The translations under genes were made by a program, and so were the position numbers. The notes under the pieces were generated by a model, which was not told where the DNA came from, did no database searches, and saw nothing but the letters and a program-made list of their open reading frames with translations. A stretch of 40,115 nt of DNA from a virus. The stretch covers positions 1 through 40,115 of IMG/VR virus record IMGVR_UViG_3300042197_003284, one strand, 5' to 3'. This document shows positions 39,779 to 40,115 of this stretch, in pieces (the first letter of the stretch is position 1; each line of letters begins with the position of its first letter).

Positions 39779-40115
39779 AAGTTTTCTTTTCTATGTAATT
39801 TCATGTGACAATTGGCACAAAGAAGTTCGCATTTGTCTAATTCTGTTTGTATAATAGACCATTCTCGATGCCATAAGCTTGATAGATTATCATATTTATT
39901 TTCCCGATCAGTATGATGAAAAGTTAATACTTCAATATCTTTGTTTTTACAGCGTTTACATTTAGCTCCTAGATATTTGAGTCCTTTAGATCTATTATTT
40001 TTTCTTCTATTAAAAGATCTACAGGTCCAACAAACATTGTTTTTGTTCCATTTAAAATCTCTTCCGCATTGAGGGCAATTCTTTTTGGTATTTTTATCTC
40101 TTTGAGTTTGAGGAA
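39775..40115 (-). CDS. HNH endonuclease, partial (5' end outside window)
   Basis: The gene enters from the right edge; 112 residues are visible. Zinc-ribbon cysteines (NCPQCGRDF ... VCWTCRS) and a second pair (KCKRCKNKD) come first. Then come VLTFHHTDRENKY and the final CELLCANCHMKLHRKENL, which is the HNH core (HH, then a CxxCH). The amount of sequence missing at the front is unknown. It is a homing-type nuclease frequent in T4-like phages. It ends with an ATGA overlap on the next gene. Confidence 0.85.
   Translation of the reverse strand, partial: PQTQRDKNTKKNCPQCGRDFKWNKNNVCWTCRSFNRRKNNRSKGLKYLGAKCKRCKNKDIEVLTFHHTDRENKYDNLSSLWHREWSIIQTELDKCELLCANCHMKLHRKENL

Overview
The window looks like part of a large, strongly AT-rich, T4-like tailed phage (Caudoviricetes) genome. 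The evidence is an adjacent rIIA/rIIB pair, a short T4-gp55-like sigma factor, a DUF6321-type gene of the kind found near prohead genes, a phage-type RuvB, a RepB/AEP-like primase, an actin-like ATPase, free-standing HNH nucleases, and many tiny genes overlapping by ATGA or TAATG. Two strong sigma-70-type promoters (TTGACA, 16-17 bp spacer, TATAAT-like) flanking phage genes suggest an ordinary bacterial host RNA polymerase. No terminase, major capsid or tail sheath gene is in the window, so the assignment rests on the genes above.

Layout, left to right. (1) 1-1.7 kb, minus strand: the start of a sialic-acid synthase (NeuB), a TPR protein, a probable gene remnant and a RgpF-like glycan protein. 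(2) 1.7-7.7 kb, minus: small structural-type or unknown genes, a DERA-like aldolase fold without catalytic residues, a ClpP-like protease, a sigma factor, a degenerate bacterioferritin and a DUF6321 protein. (3) 7.7-19.06 kb, minus: GMP reductase, a nucleoside deoxyribosyltransferase-like protein and a dense glycan block. That block holds GT4, GT2, GT8-like, GT9-like and exostosin-like proteins, a methyltransferase, DUF6165, and a three-gene amino-sugar cassette (DegT aminotransferase, Gfo/Idh/MocA oxidoreductase, hexapeptide acyltransferase). A macro-domain protein and small proteins close the block. (4) 19.06-19.22 kb: a divergent promoter pair. (5) 19.2-24.87 kb, plus strand: a second glycan operon (HtrL/YibB-GT2 fusion, GT60-like, FkbM methyltransferase, two tandem paralogous GTs) ending in a secreted small protein. 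(6) 24.86-30.46 kb, minus: subtilisin and trypsin-like proteases, an HNH nuclease, PA14/FN3 and Pro-Thr-Ser repeat proteins, an actin-like ATPase and a membrane partner. (7) 30.5-37.66 kb, minus: one transcription unit with a clear promoter (37629-37657) and terminator (30504-30529). It carries rIIA, rIIB, a tRNA-like RNA, primase, unknowns, a zinc-ribbon/RuvA-domain-III protein and RuvB. (8) 37.66-40.1 kb, minus: a run of small, probably early, genes and a partial HNH nuclease.

The genes suggest three programmes: replication/recombination (unit 7), nucleotide salvage (GuaC, deoxyribosyltransferase-like), and very extensive glycan remodelling (about eleven glycosyltransferase-like proteins plus sugar-building enzymes). 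The glycan set could decorate virions or alter the host surface. The features I consider most unusual are a 115-nt RNA with two T-arms inside a tRNA-type acceptor stem, a RuvB paired with an isolated RuvA domain III on a zinc ribbon instead of a full RuvA, and two enzyme-fold proteins (bacterioferritin, DERA) that have lost key active-site residues.

No stretch longer than about 200 bases lacks a gene. The longest is 33843-34047, which holds the tRNA-like RNA and an inverted repeat. Base composition is uneven: I counted 24 G/C of 60 at 34561-34620 (rIIB) against 12 of 60 at 15481-15540 (glycan block).
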